A stretch of 64,000 bases of DNA from an uncultured Ferrovibrio sp. GTDB lineage: Bacteria > Pseudomonadota > Alphaproteobacteria > Ferrovibrionales > Ferrovibrionaceae. Both the position numbers and the translations under genes were made by a program. Positions within the stretch are counted from its first letter, which is position 1, and each line of letters starts with the position of its first letter. Under the pieces are notes generated by a model. The model was not told the origin of the DNA, made no database searches, and saw nothing but the letters and a program-made list of their open reading frames with translations. Below, one piece after another: positions 8,778 through 15,807 of this stretch. Location: assembly GCF_937960835.1 (NCBI RefSeq), contig NZ_CALGPC010000017.1, positions 1 to 64,000 of the forward strand, read 5' to 3'.

Positions 8778-8782
8778 GGTCC

Positions 8783-8989
8783 ATGGCTGCTACCAAGAAG
8801 AAGGCTGCTAGCGGCAAGACCGTGAAGGTTACCTGGGTGCGTTCGGCGCATAAGCGTACGGCCGATCAGCAGGCGACCCTGGTCGGACTTGGCCTGCGCA
8901 AGCTGCATCAGACCCGCGAGCTGGAGGATACTCCCTCGGTGCGCGGCATGATCGCCAAGGTGCAGCATCTGCTGCAGGTCGAAGGCTAA
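8783..8989 (+). CDS. rpmD: 50S ribosomal protein L30
   Basis: A 68-residue L30 with a short basic N-terminal extension (ATKKKAASGKTVKV) before the conserved SAHKRTADQQATLVGLGLRKL and the C-terminal RGMIAKVQHLLQVE. The length is slightly above the typical 58-60 residues. A perfect hairpin follows in the gap to rplO. Confidence 0.96.
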   Translation: MAATKKKAASGKTVKVTWVRSAHKRTADQQATLVGLGLRKLHQTRELEDTPSVRGMIAKVQHLLQVEG

Positions 8990-8998
8990 GGATCCAGT

Positions 8999-9016
8999 GA
9001 CCGGCTTTTGCCGGTC
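8999..9016 (+). other. Perfect hairpin between rpmD and rplO
   Basis: GACCGGC, a TTTT loop and GCCGGTC form an uninterrupted seven-pair stem in the 47-base gap between rpmD and rplO. No T-run follows on either strand, so it is not a standard intrinsic terminator. It could be an mRNA processing or stability element inside the operon. Confidence 0.45.
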
Positions 9017-9036
9017 CGAGCGGAAGGGTTAGGAAC

Positions 9037-9549
9037 ATGCGTCTCAATCAGATCGCCGACAATCCGGGCGCCCGCAAGGAGCGCATGCGCGTCGGCCGCG
9101 GCATCGGCTCGGGCAAGGGCAAGACCTCGGGCCGCGGCGTGAAGGGCCAGAAGGCGCGCACTGGCGTCAGCATCAAGGGCTTTGAAGGCGGTCAGACTCC
9201 GATCTATCGCCGTCTGCCGAAGCGCGGCTTCAATGCGCTCAATCCGGCGAATTTCGAGGTGGTGAATATCGGTCGCCTGCAGGCCGCGATCGAGAAGGGC
9301 AAGCTCGATGCTGCCCAGCCGATCGACGAAGCTGCTCTGGCCAAGGCCGGTCTGTGCTCGGGCAAGTCCGACGGCGTTCGCCTGCTTGGCACCGGTGAGC
9401 TGAAGAGCAAGATCACGATCACCGTCAGCGGTGCTTCGGCAACCGCGAAGGCGGCGGTCGAGAAGGCTGGCGGCAGCATCACCGTGCTGGTTCCGGCCAA
9501 GGCCGAAGCCGAGCCGAAGGCCGAGAAGAAGGCCAAGGGCAAGAAGTAA
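9037..9549 (+). CDS. rplO: 50S ribosomal protein L15
   Basis: A 170-residue L15 with the glycine-rich N-terminus (GRGIGSGKGKTSGRGVKGQKAR), the FEGGQTPIYRRLPKRGF motif and a C-terminal domain followed by a charged Ala/Glu/Lys tail (KAEAEPKAEKKAKGKK). It is a late 50S assembly protein. Its order before secY is canonical. Confidence 0.98.
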   Translation: MRLNQIADNPGARKERMRVGRGIGSGKGKTSGRGVKGQKARTGVSIKGFEGGQTPIYRRLPKRGFNALNPANFEVVNIGRLQAAIEKGKLDAAQPIDEAALAKAGLCSGKSDGVRLLGTGELKSKITITVSGASATAKAAVEKAGGSITVLVPAKAEAEPKAEKKAKGKK

Positions 9550-9570
9550 GTCGCCCATACCGGGCAGGGG

Positions 9571-9600
9571 GACGGGGCAGGTTGCGCCCCGTCGCCTTTT
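9571..9600 (+). terminator. Weak terminator-like hairpin between rplO and secY
   Basis: GACGGGGC and GCCCCGTC form an eight-pair GC-rich stem with a seven-base loop, followed by GCCTTTT. The T-tract is short and interrupted from the stem, and secY must still be expressed, so this may attenuate partly or act in processing rather than stop transcription. Confidence 0.4.
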
Positions 9601-9633
9601 GAGGTTCACGCGGTCGGATTTTAGGGATCGGTC

Positions 9634-10980
9634 ATGGCATCGGCAGCGGAACGCATGGCGGCCAGCCTCAATTTGGGGGCCTTCGCCAAGGCGACCGAAT
9701 TGAAGAAGCGCATCTGGTTCACGATCGGCGCACTGATCGTCTACCGCCTCGGGACTTATATCCCGCTTCCCGGCATCGATCCGATGATCATGGCGGATAT
9801 CTTCCGTCAGCAGGCGGGCGGCATTCTCGGCATGTTCAACGTCTTCGCCGGTGGCGCGTTGGAGCGCATGACCATCTTTGCGCTGAACATCATGCCGTAT
9901 ATTTCGGCCTCGATTATTGTTCAGCTCCTTACCGCGGTATCGCCCCAGCTTGAAGCGCTCAAAAAGGAAGGCGAGACCGGCCGTAAAAAGCTGAACCAGT
10001 ATACTCGTTACGGCACCGTGCTTTTGGCGGCGGTTCAGGCATACGGCATCGCCGTTGGCCTTGAGGGCATGAGCGGCAGCCGGGGTGGCGCCGTGATTGA
10101 CCCGGGCATGTTCTTCCGCATCACCACAGTGATCACGCTGACGGGCGGCACTCTGTTCCTGATGTGGCTGGGCGAGCAGATTACCCAGCGCGGCGTCGGC
10201 CAGGGCATTTCGCTGATCATCTTCGCCGGTATCATCGCCGAGCTGCCGCGTGCTCTGGCGGCGACCTTGGAACTCGGCCGCACCGGCGCGCTCAGCACCT
10301 TCTTCATCCTGATCCTTCTGGTGCTGGTCGTTGCCGTCATTACCTTCATCGTCTTCATGGAGCGTGCCCAGCGCCGCATCCTGGTGCAGTATCCCAAGCG
10401 CCAGGTTGGCCAGCGCATGTTCGGCGGTGAGAGCTCGCATCTGCCGCTGAAGCTGAACACCTCCGGCGTGATTCCGCCGATCTTCGCCTCCAGCTTGCTG
10501 CTGATGCCGGTGACGATTGCGCAGTTCACCGCCAGCTCCGGCGCGCCGGAATGGATCACGACCATTACCACGCTGCTTGGCCATGGCCAGCCGCTGTACA
10601 TGGTCACCTATGTCGCGCTGATCGTGTTCTTCTGCTTCTTCTATACCTCGATCGTGTTCAATCCGAACGACACGGCCGAAAACCTGAAGAAGCATGGCGG
10701 CTTCGTCCCCGGTATCCGCCCGGGCCAGCGTACCGCGGAGCATTTCGATTACGTGCTGACCCGCCTGACGGTCATTGGCGCGATCTACATCTCAGCGGTC
10801 TGCTTGCTGCCGGAAATCCTGATCTCGCAGTATTCGGTGCCGTTCTATTTTGGCGGCACGTCGCTGCTGATCGTCGTCAGCGTCACCATGGATACGGTGG
10901 CGCAGATCCAATCGCATCTGCTGGCACACCAGTATGAGGGCCTCATCAAGAAGGCCAAGCTAAGGGGAGCGCGCAAATGA
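9634..10980 (+). CDS. secY: Protein translocase subunit SecY
   Basis: A 448-residue channel protein of the Sec translocon in the inner membrane. It shows about ten hydrophobic segments, the LGTYIPLPGIDP loop after TM1, the QLLTAVSPQLEALKKEGE region at TM2, and cytoplasmic loops including NLKKHGGFVPGIRPGQRT. Its place at the end of the spc group, before adk, is typical. Its stop overlaps the adk start by four bases (ATGA). Confidence 0.98.
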   Translation: MASAAERMAASLNLGAFAKATELKKRIWFTIGALIVYRLGTYIPLPGIDPMIMADIFRQQAGGILGMFNVFAGGALERMTIFALNIMPYISASIIVQLLTAVSPQLEALKKEGETGRKKLNQYTRYGTVLLAAVQAYGIAVGLEGMSGSRGGAVIDPGMFFRITTVITLTGGTLFLMWLGEQITQRGVGQGISLIIFAGIIAELPRALAATLELGRTGALSTFFILILLVLVVAVITFIVFMERAQRRILVQYPKRQVGQRMFGGESSHLPLKLNTSGVIPPIFASSLLLMPVTIAQFTASSGAPEWITTITTLLGHGQPLYMVTYVALIVFFCFFYTSIVFNPNDTAENLKKHGGFVPGIRPGQRTAEHFDYVLTRLTVIGAIYISAVCLLPEILISQYSVPFYFGGTSLLIVVSVTMDTVAQIQSHLLAHQYEGLIKKAKLRGARK

Positions 10981-11627
10981 GGCTGATCCTGCTTGGACCG
11001 CCGGGTGCCGGCAAAGGGACCCAGGCCCAGCGGCTGACCGCCAATCACGGGCTGGTCCAGCTTTCGACCGGCGACATGCTGCGCGCCGCGGTCAAGGCCG
11101 GCACGGCCATCGGCCAGAAGGCCAAGGCCATCATGGATAGCGGGGCCCTGGTGTCCGACGAGATCGTCGTCGGCATCATCGCCGAGCGCATCGACCAGCC
11201 GGATTGCCGTAAGGGCTTCATCCTGGACGGCTTCCCGCGCACGACCAAGCAGGCCGAGGCTCTGGACAAGATGCTGGCTGAGCGCAAGCTGAAGCTGGAT
11301 GCCGTGATCGAGATGAAGGTCAATGACGGCGTTCTGGTCGAGCGCATCACCGGCCGTTTTACATGTTCGAAGTGTGGTGCCGGTTATCACGACACCTTCA
11401 AGCAGCCGAAGACCCCCGGGGTCTGCGACGTCTGCGGCAGCACGGAATTCACTCGCCGGGCCGACGATAAGGCGGAGACGGTGGTCTCCCGCCTGAAAGC
11501 CTACCACGAGCAGACTGCTCCCTTGCTCCCGTATTACGAGGGGCGGGGTATCCTGCGGCAGGTCGACGGCATGGCGGAAATCGACGAGGTGACACGGCAG
11601 ATCGAGGCGGTTTTAGCCTCCCTGTAG
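10977..11627 (+). CDS. adk: Adenylate kinase, zinc-binding LID type
   Basis: A 216-residue enzyme catalysing ATP + AMP to 2 ADP. It shows the P-loop GPPGAGKGTQ, the NMP-binding segment with LSTGDMLRAAV and the FPRTTKQAEAL motif. The LID contains four cysteines as two CxxC pairs (CSKCG near residues 129-132 and CDVCG near 148-152), the structural zinc site seen in Gram-positive and many alphaproteobacterial enzymes but not in E. coli. It is coupled to secY by a four-base overlap. Confidence 0.97.
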   Translation: MRLILLGPPGAGKGTQAQRLTANHGLVQLSTGDMLRAAVKAGTAIGQKAKAIMDSGALVSDEIVVGIIAERIDQPDCRKGFILDGFPRTTKQAEALDKMLAERKLKLDAVIEMKVNDGVLVERITGRFTCSKCGAGYHDTFKQPKTPGVCDVCGSTEFTRRADDKAETVVSRLKAYHEQTAPLLPYYEGRGILRQVDGMAEIDEVTRQIEAVLASL

Positions 11628-11640
11628 TGGCACTAAGTAG

Positions 11641-11676
11641 TTGACTGAGTAGAGGAAGTTTCTATAATCGCGCCCC
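11641..11676 (+). promoter_or_regulatory. Sigma70-type promoter upstream of rpsM with GC-rich discriminator
   Basis: TTGACT at 11641-11646 is separated by 16 bases from a consensus TATAAT at 11663-11668, in the 189-base gap after adk. The bases after the -10 box are CGCGCCCC, a GC-rich discriminator of the kind known from stringently controlled rRNA and ribosomal protein promoters. The expected transcription start is near 11675. It would drive rpsM-rpsK-rpoA-rplQ independently of secY-adk. Confidence 0.75.
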
Positions 11677-11771
11677 TTGGGCAGCGGGCGCGAGCAGGAA
11701 AGAGGCGGCGGATCCCGACGTAAGTCTTTGACTACGTTGGTTTTTGTCTTGCAGCCTTTGGTCGCCCAAGG
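11675..11771 (+). promoter_or_regulatory. Structured leader of the rpsM operon: long-range helix and attenuator-like hairpin
   Basis: CCTTGGGC at 11675-11682 is perfectly complementary to GCCCAAGG at 11764-11771. The enclosed part holds a stem at 11716-11739 (ACGTAAGTC, loop TTT, GACTACGT, with one bulged A and outer pairs) followed by GTTTTT, which looks like an intrinsic terminator. CGCGCCC at 11669-11675 could also pair with GGGCGCG at 11686-11692, placing CTTGGGC in a loop, but that arm may lie upstream of the start site. The layout suggests a regulated leader, possibly bound by a ribosomal protein such as S4. Confidence 0.5.
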
Positions 11772-11774
11772 TAA

Positions 11775-11796
11775 ACGTTCCGGTCGGCTGGAACGT
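11775..11796 (+). other. Hairpin just upstream of the rpsM ribosome-binding site
   Basis: ACGTTCC and GGAACGT form a perfect seven-pair stem with an eight-base loop. It ends about 20 bases before the GTG start of rpsM and just ahead of its GAGGAGA ribosome-binding site. It is a plausible part of a translational control element. Confidence 0.5.
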
Positions 11797-11816
11797 GTGA
11801 TTCGAGGAGAAATAGC

Positions 11817-12194
11817 GTGGCGCGTATTGCTGGCGTGAACATCCCGACCAACAAGCGGGTCGAGATCGCACTGACCTACATCTACGGCATTGGCCGGGTG
11901 AAGGCGAAAGAAATCTGCGAGAAGGTCGGCCTGCCGCCCGAACGTCGCGTCAATGAGTTGACCGACGCCGAAGTGTTGCAGATCCGTGAGACGATCGACC
12001 GCGACTACAAGGTCGAGGGCGATCTGCGTCGCGAAGTCGCGATGGACATTAAGCGTCTTATGGATCTCGGCTGCTATCGCGGCCTGCGTCACCGCAAGGG
12101 CCTCCCGGTGCGCGGCCAGCGCACTCACACCAACGCCCGTACCCGTAAGGGTAAGGCGGTCGCCATCGCCGGCAAGAAGAAGGCCACCCGCTAA
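11817..12194 (+). CDS. rpsM: 30S ribosomal protein S13 (GTG start)
   Basis: A 125-residue S13 read from GTG at 11817 after a GAGGAGA site. It starts MARIAGVNIPTNKRVEIAL and has the C-terminal RGLRHRKGLPVRGQRTHTNAR segment. S13 bridges the 30S head to the 50S subunit and touches P-site tRNA. It opens the alpha operon; rpmJ, which often precedes rpsM in other bacteria, is absent here. Confidence 0.97.
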   Translation: MARIAGVNIPTNKRVEIALTYIYGIGRVKAKEICEKVGLPPERRVNELTDAEVLQIRETIDRDYKVEGDLRREVAMDIKRLMDLGCYRGLRHRKGLPVRGQRTHTNARTRKGKAVAIAGKKKATR

Positions 12195-12230
12195 ACTCTC
12201 GCTCCGTTTTCGAAGGACTGCAGGATCTCC

Positions 12231-12623
12231 ATGGTCAAGGACAAGGCCGCGCGCCCCCGGCGCAAGGAAAAGAAGAACATCACCTCTGCCGTTGCGCATG
12301 TGAATGCATCGTTCAACAACACGATGATCACCATCACCGACGCGCAGGGCAACACGATCGCCTGGTCGTCGGCCGGCAGCCAGGGCTTCAAGGGCTCGCG
12401 CAAGTCGACGCCGTATGCCGCTCAGGTCGCCGCCGATGTGGCTGGCCGGCGCGCTGCCGAGCATGGCGTTCGCACCCTCGAGGTGGAAGTGAAGGGGCCG
12501 GGTTCGGGTCGCGAATCCGCTCTGCGCGCTCTGCAGGCCGTCGGCTTCGTCATCACCAGCATCCGCGACGTGACGCCGATCCCGCATAACGGCTGCCGTC
12601 CGCCGAAGCGGCGCCGCATCTAA
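12231..12623 (+). CDS. rpsK: 30S ribosomal protein S11
   Basis: A 130-residue S11 with ITSAVAHVNASFNNTMITI, the platform-forming core and the C-terminal DVTPIPHNGCRPPKRRRI. It follows rpsM after 36 bases. rpsD is not between rpsK and rpoA, an arrangement normal in alphaproteobacteria, where rpsD lies elsewhere. Confidence 0.98.
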   Translation: MVKDKAARPRRKEKKNITSAVAHVNASFNNTMITITDAQGNTIAWSSAGSQGFKGSRKSTPYAAQVAADVAGRRAAEHGVRTLEVEVKGPGSGRESALRALQAVGFVITSIRDVTPIPHNGCRPPKRRRI

Positions 12624-12668
12624 CAGCGTCTCGCGCGGCGAAAGCTGGCGCGACAAGAAGTACGAGGC

Positions 12669-12700
12669 CGGCCGCCCACCAACTATCTGCGGGGCGGCCG
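12669..12700 (+). other. GC-rich hairpin between rpsK and rpoA
   Basis: CGGCCGCCC and GGGCGGCCG form a perfect nine-pair stem with a 14-base loop in the 138-base gap between rpsK and rpoA. There is no T-run, so it is not a classical terminator. A weaker TCGCGC/GCGCGA pairing lies just upstream. The pair may tune rpoA expression relative to the ribosomal genes. Confidence 0.45.
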
Positions 12701-12761
12701 TTGCCGCAACCGAGGTGGTCTAGGCGGAGCGCCGCGCCCGCCACAACCGAACGAGGTTAAG

Positions 12762-13778
12762 GTGATCCAGAAGAATTGGACCGATCTGATTAAGCCTAAC
12801 AAGTTGGTGATCGAGCCGGGTGCCGTGCCGGGGCGGACCGCGACCATCGTCGCCGAACCGCTCGAGCGCGGCTTTGGTCTGACGCTTGGTAATGCGCTGC
12901 GCCGCGTGCTGCTGTCGTCCTTGCAGGGCGCTGCCGTTACCTCGATCAAGATCGACGGCGTGCTGCATGAATTCTCGTCTATTCCCGGCGTGCGCGAAGA
13001 CGTCACCGATATCGTCCTGAACATCAAGTCGATGGCGCTGAAGCTGCACGGCGAAGGCCCGAAGCGGATGCACCTGAACGCGCAGGGTCCCTGCGAAGTC
13101 ACGGCCAAGATGATCGAGACCGGCCATGACATCGAAGTCATGGATCCGAACCATGTGCTCTGCACGCTCGATGCCGGCGCCAGCATCCGCATGGAACTGA
13201 CGGTCGAGACCGGCAAGGGCTATGTCCCGGCTTCAGCTAACCGTCCGGAAGATGCGCCGATCGGCTTGATTCCGGTCGATGCCCTCTATAGCCCGGTCCG
13301 CAAGGTCTCCTACAAGGTCGAGAACACCCGCGAGGGCCAGATCCTCGACTATGACAAGCTGACCATGCAGATCGAGACCAACGGCGCGATCAAGCCGGAA
13401 GACGCTGTGGCCTACGCCGCACGCATTCTGCAGGATCAGCTCCAGCTCTTCATCAACTTCGAAGAGCCGAAGGCCGAGACCCGCGAGAAGACCGCGGCCG
13501 AGCCGGAGTTCAATCCGAACCTGCTGCGCCGCGTCGACGAACTCGAACTGTCGGTTCGCTCGGCGAACTGCCTGAAGAACGACAACATCGTCTATATCGG
13601 CGACCTGATCCAGAAGACCGAAGCCGAGATGCTCCGCACGCCGAACTTCGGTCGCAAGTCGCTGAACGAGATCAAGGAAGTCCTGGCGCAGATGGGCCTG
13701 CATCTTGGTATGCATGTCCCCAACTGGCCGCCTGAGAATATCGAAGAACTGGCGAAGAAGCTGCAGGATCAGTATTGA
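12762..13778 (+). CDS. rpoA: RNA polymerase alpha subunit (GTG start)
   Basis: A 338-residue alpha subunit starting at GTG (MIQKNWTDLIKPNKLVIEPG). The N-terminal dimerisation domain shows LERGFGLTLGNALRRVLLSSL, and the C-terminal domain, which contacts activators and UP elements, shows ELSVRSANCLKNDNIVYIGDLI and GRKSLNEIKEVLAQMGL. The length and order are typical. It is preceded by a GC-rich structured gap and followed by rplQ. Confidence 0.98.
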   Translation: MIQKNWTDLIKPNKLVIEPGAVPGRTATIVAEPLERGFGLTLGNALRRVLLSSLQGAAVTSIKIDGVLHEFSSIPGVREDVTDIVLNIKSMALKLHGEGPKRMHLNAQGPCEVTAKMIETGHDIEVMDPNHVLCTLDAGASIRMELTVETGKGYVPASANRPEDAPIGLIPVDALYSPVRKVSYKVENTREGQILDYDKLTMQIETNGAIKPEDAVAYAARILQDQLQLFINFEEPKAETREKTAAEPEFNPNLLRRVDELELSVRSANCLKNDNIVYIGDLIQKTEAEMLRTPNFGRKSLNEIKEVLAQMGLHLGMHVPNWPPENIEELAKKLQDQY

Positions 13779-13814
13779 TCCTGCCCGCCGAATTAAGGAT
13801 CGAGGAGAGTAGAC

Positions 13815-14237
13815 ATGCGCCACCGCAATGCCGGCCGCAAGCTCAACAAGTCGAGCGCCCATCGTCGGGCGATGTTCGGCAATATGGCTGCTTCGCTGAT
13901 CAAGCATGAGCAGATCACCACCACGCTGCCGAAGGCCAAGGAACTGAAGCCGCTGATCGACAAGCTGATCACGCTGGGCAAGCGTGGCGACCTGCATGCC
14001 CGCCGCCAGGCTCTGTCCTTCCTGCCGGAGAAGGCCGCCGTCGAGAAGCTGTTCTCGACGCTGAACCAGCGCTATGCCAGCCGCAACGGCGGCTACAGCC
14101 GCGTGCTGAAGGCAGGCTTCCGCTATGGCGATGCGGCTCCGCTCGCCGTGATCGAGCTGGTTGACCGCGATCCGGCTGCGAAGGGCAAGGATTCGGGCCC
14201 GGTGCAGGAAGCCGGTGAGGCCGAAGCCGCGGCCTGA
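13815..14237 (+). CDS. rplQ: 50S ribosomal protein L17
   Basis: A 140-residue L17 starting MRHRNAGRKLNKSSAHRRAM, with FGNMAASLIKHEQITTTLPKAKELKP and RNGGYSRVLKAGFRYGDAAPLAVIELVDR. A short Glu/Ala-rich tail follows. It is the last gene of the alpha operon, followed by a strong intrinsic terminator 26 bases after the stop. Confidence 0.98.
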   Translation: MRHRNAGRKLNKSSAHRRAMFGNMAASLIKHEQITTTLPKAKELKPLIDKLITLGKRGDLHARRQALSFLPEKAAVEKLFSTLNQRYASRNGGYSRVLKAGFRYGDAAPLAVIELVDRDPAAKGKDSGPVQEAGEAEAAA

Positions 14238-14263
14238 CGATCTGCGATAAGCTGAGATCAATG

Positions 14264-14298
14264 CGGCGGTCGGGTTTCCCGGCCGCCGTTTTCGTTTT
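14264..14298 (+). terminator. Intrinsic terminator after rplQ
   Basis: CGGCGGTCGGG, loop TTT and CCCGGCCGCCG form an 11-pair stem with one G-T pair, followed by TTTTCGTTTT. It closes the long ribosomal protein transcription block. Confidence 0.9.
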
Positions 14299-14356
14299 CA
14301 GGACTGTATTGGCCAAGGTGCGGAAGCCGTGCGGCCGAGTTAATTCCTGCGGGTCA

Positions 14357-14386
14357 TTGAAAACCTTTCGGAAACATCCTTATTTA
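14357..14386 (+). promoter_or_regulatory. Candidate sigma70 promoter for the protease-rarA unit
   Basis: TTGAAA at 14357-14362 and TATTTA at 14381-14386 are separated by 18 bases, just downstream of the rplQ terminator and 24 bases before the protease ATG. The match is moderate. Confidence 0.45.
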
Positions 14387-14410
14387 ACCGATGCTGCTTC
14401 CGGATAGACC

Positions 14411-15802
14411 ATGCTGCGCATCCTGATCCTCTTTCTGGTGGCTATTATTGCCGCGCCGCTTTCGGCTCAGACCCGGCTGCCTGCAAGCCGCGCCGAAATC
14501 CAGCTGAGCTTTGCCCCGCTGGTGCAGCGCGTCGCGCCGGCAGTGGTCAACGTCTATTCCCGCCGGGTCGAGCGCGTGCAGCAATCTCCGCTGTTCAACG
14601 ATCCCTTCTTTCGGCATTTCTTCGGCGACCAGTTCCCGCTCGGGCAGCCGCGTGAGCGCATCGCCCAGTCGCTCGGCTCTGGCGTGATCATCGAGGCCGA
14701 CGGCGTCATCGTCACCAACAACCATGTCATCGAGGGCGCAACTGAAATTGTCGTGGCTTTGGCCGACCGGCGCGAGTTCGAGGCGCGGTTGATCGCGGCC
14801 GACCCACGGGTGGATCTGGCAGTGTTGCGGATCGATGCAGCCGGGGAAAGCCTGCCGTTCCTGGAGTTTCAGGACTCTGACAGTTTGCAAGTGGGTGATC
14901 TGGTCGTTGCCATTGGCAATCCCTTCGGTGTCGGCCAGACGGTCACGCAGGGCATCATTTCGGCGCTTGGCCGCACAGGCATTGGCGATCTGGCGGCACA
15001 GTCCTTCATCCAGACCGATGCTGCGATCAACCCGGGCAATTCCGGCGGCGCGCTCGTGACCATGGACGGCAAGCTGGCCGGAATTAACACCGCTATCTTT
15101 ACGCGCACTGGCGGCTCGGTCGGCATCGGCTTTGCCATTCCGTCCAATCTCGTGTCTTCCACCGTGGCCAGCGCGCTTGCCGGCAAGGGCATCAAGCGGC
15201 CCTGGTTCGGTGCCAGCGGCGAAGCCGTGACCAACGAGATTGCACTAGGTCTGGGCATGACGCGTCCTGCTGGCGTACTGATCGCGGAGGTCTATCCCGG
15301 CGGCCCGGCGGATCGTGCGGGATTGCGCTCGGGCGATGTGGTGCTTGCCATAGACGGACGAGAGGTCAGCGACCCCGAGGCGCTGAAGTTCCGCATCGCG
15401 ACGCGCAAGCTGGGGGAGACCGCCACGCTGGATGTGCTGCGGCGCGGCCAGCGCGTCGCGCTGCGGGTCATGCTGGCGGAAGCACCGGAAGTGCCGCCGC
15501 GCGATGTGACGCTCTTGAGCGGCAATCAGCCTCTGGCCGGCGCGACCGTTGCCAATCTTTCACCGGCCTTCGCCGAAGAGCTTGGCATTAATACGCTCGA
15601 AACCGGCGTCATTGTGACAGAGATTGCGCCGGGCTCGCCGGCGGCACGGCTGCGTATTCGCCCAGGCGATATCGTCGTCAAGGTCAACAACCGCGATGTC
15701 GGCACGGTGCGCGAGCTGCAGGGCCTGTTGCGTGGCACCAATCAATGGTCTTTGGTCCTGAAACGCGGCGGCCAGTTGCTGTCCTTCTCGGTGCGGACGT
15801 AA
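14411..15802 (+). CDS. Do-family periplasmic serine protease (DegP/DegQ-like)
   Basis: A 463-residue envelope protease/chaperone that removes misfolded proteins. Residues 1-19 form a signal peptide ending in the SAQ region. The trypsin-like domain has His105 (TNNHVIEG), Asp135 (DLAVLRID) and Ser211 (NPGNSGGAL) as the triad. Two PDZ domains follow, the first from about residue 275 (GVLIAEVYPGGPADRAGL) and the second from about 385 (GVIVTEIAPGSPAARL). Its short length and two PDZ domains fit the DegQ/DegS-like Do group of alphaproteobacteria; I do not assign one symbol. rarA starts five bases after the stop, so the two are probably co-transcribed. Confidence 0.93.
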   Translation: MLRILILFLVAIIAAPLSAQTRLPASRAEIQLSFAPLVQRVAPAVVNVYSRRVERVQQSPLFNDPFFRHFFGDQFPLGQPRERIAQSLGSGVIIEADGVIVTNNHVIEGATEIVVALADRREFEARLIAADPRVDLAVLRIDAAGESLPFLEFQDSDSLQVGDLVVAIGNPFGVGQTVTQGIISALGRTGIGDLAAQSFIQTDAAINPGNSGGALVTMDGKLAGINTAIFTRTGGSVGIGFAIPSNLVSSTVASALAGKGIKRPWFGASGEAVTNEIALGLGMTRPAGVLIAEVYPGGPADRAGLRSGDVVLAIDGREVSDPEALKFRIATRKLGETATLDVLRRGQRVALRVMLAEAPEVPPRDVTLLSGNQPLAGATVANLSPAFAEELGINTLETGVIVTEIAPGSPAARLRIRPGDIVVKVNNRDVGTVRELQGLLRGTNQWSLVLKRGGQLLSFSVRT

Positions 15803-15807
15803 ATGCC

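Noticed and set aside
11728..11750. A second TTGACT upstream of rpsM as another promoter
   Set aside because: No -10-like hexamer occurs at 15-18 bases; the sequence is better explained as the 3' arm of a hairpin.
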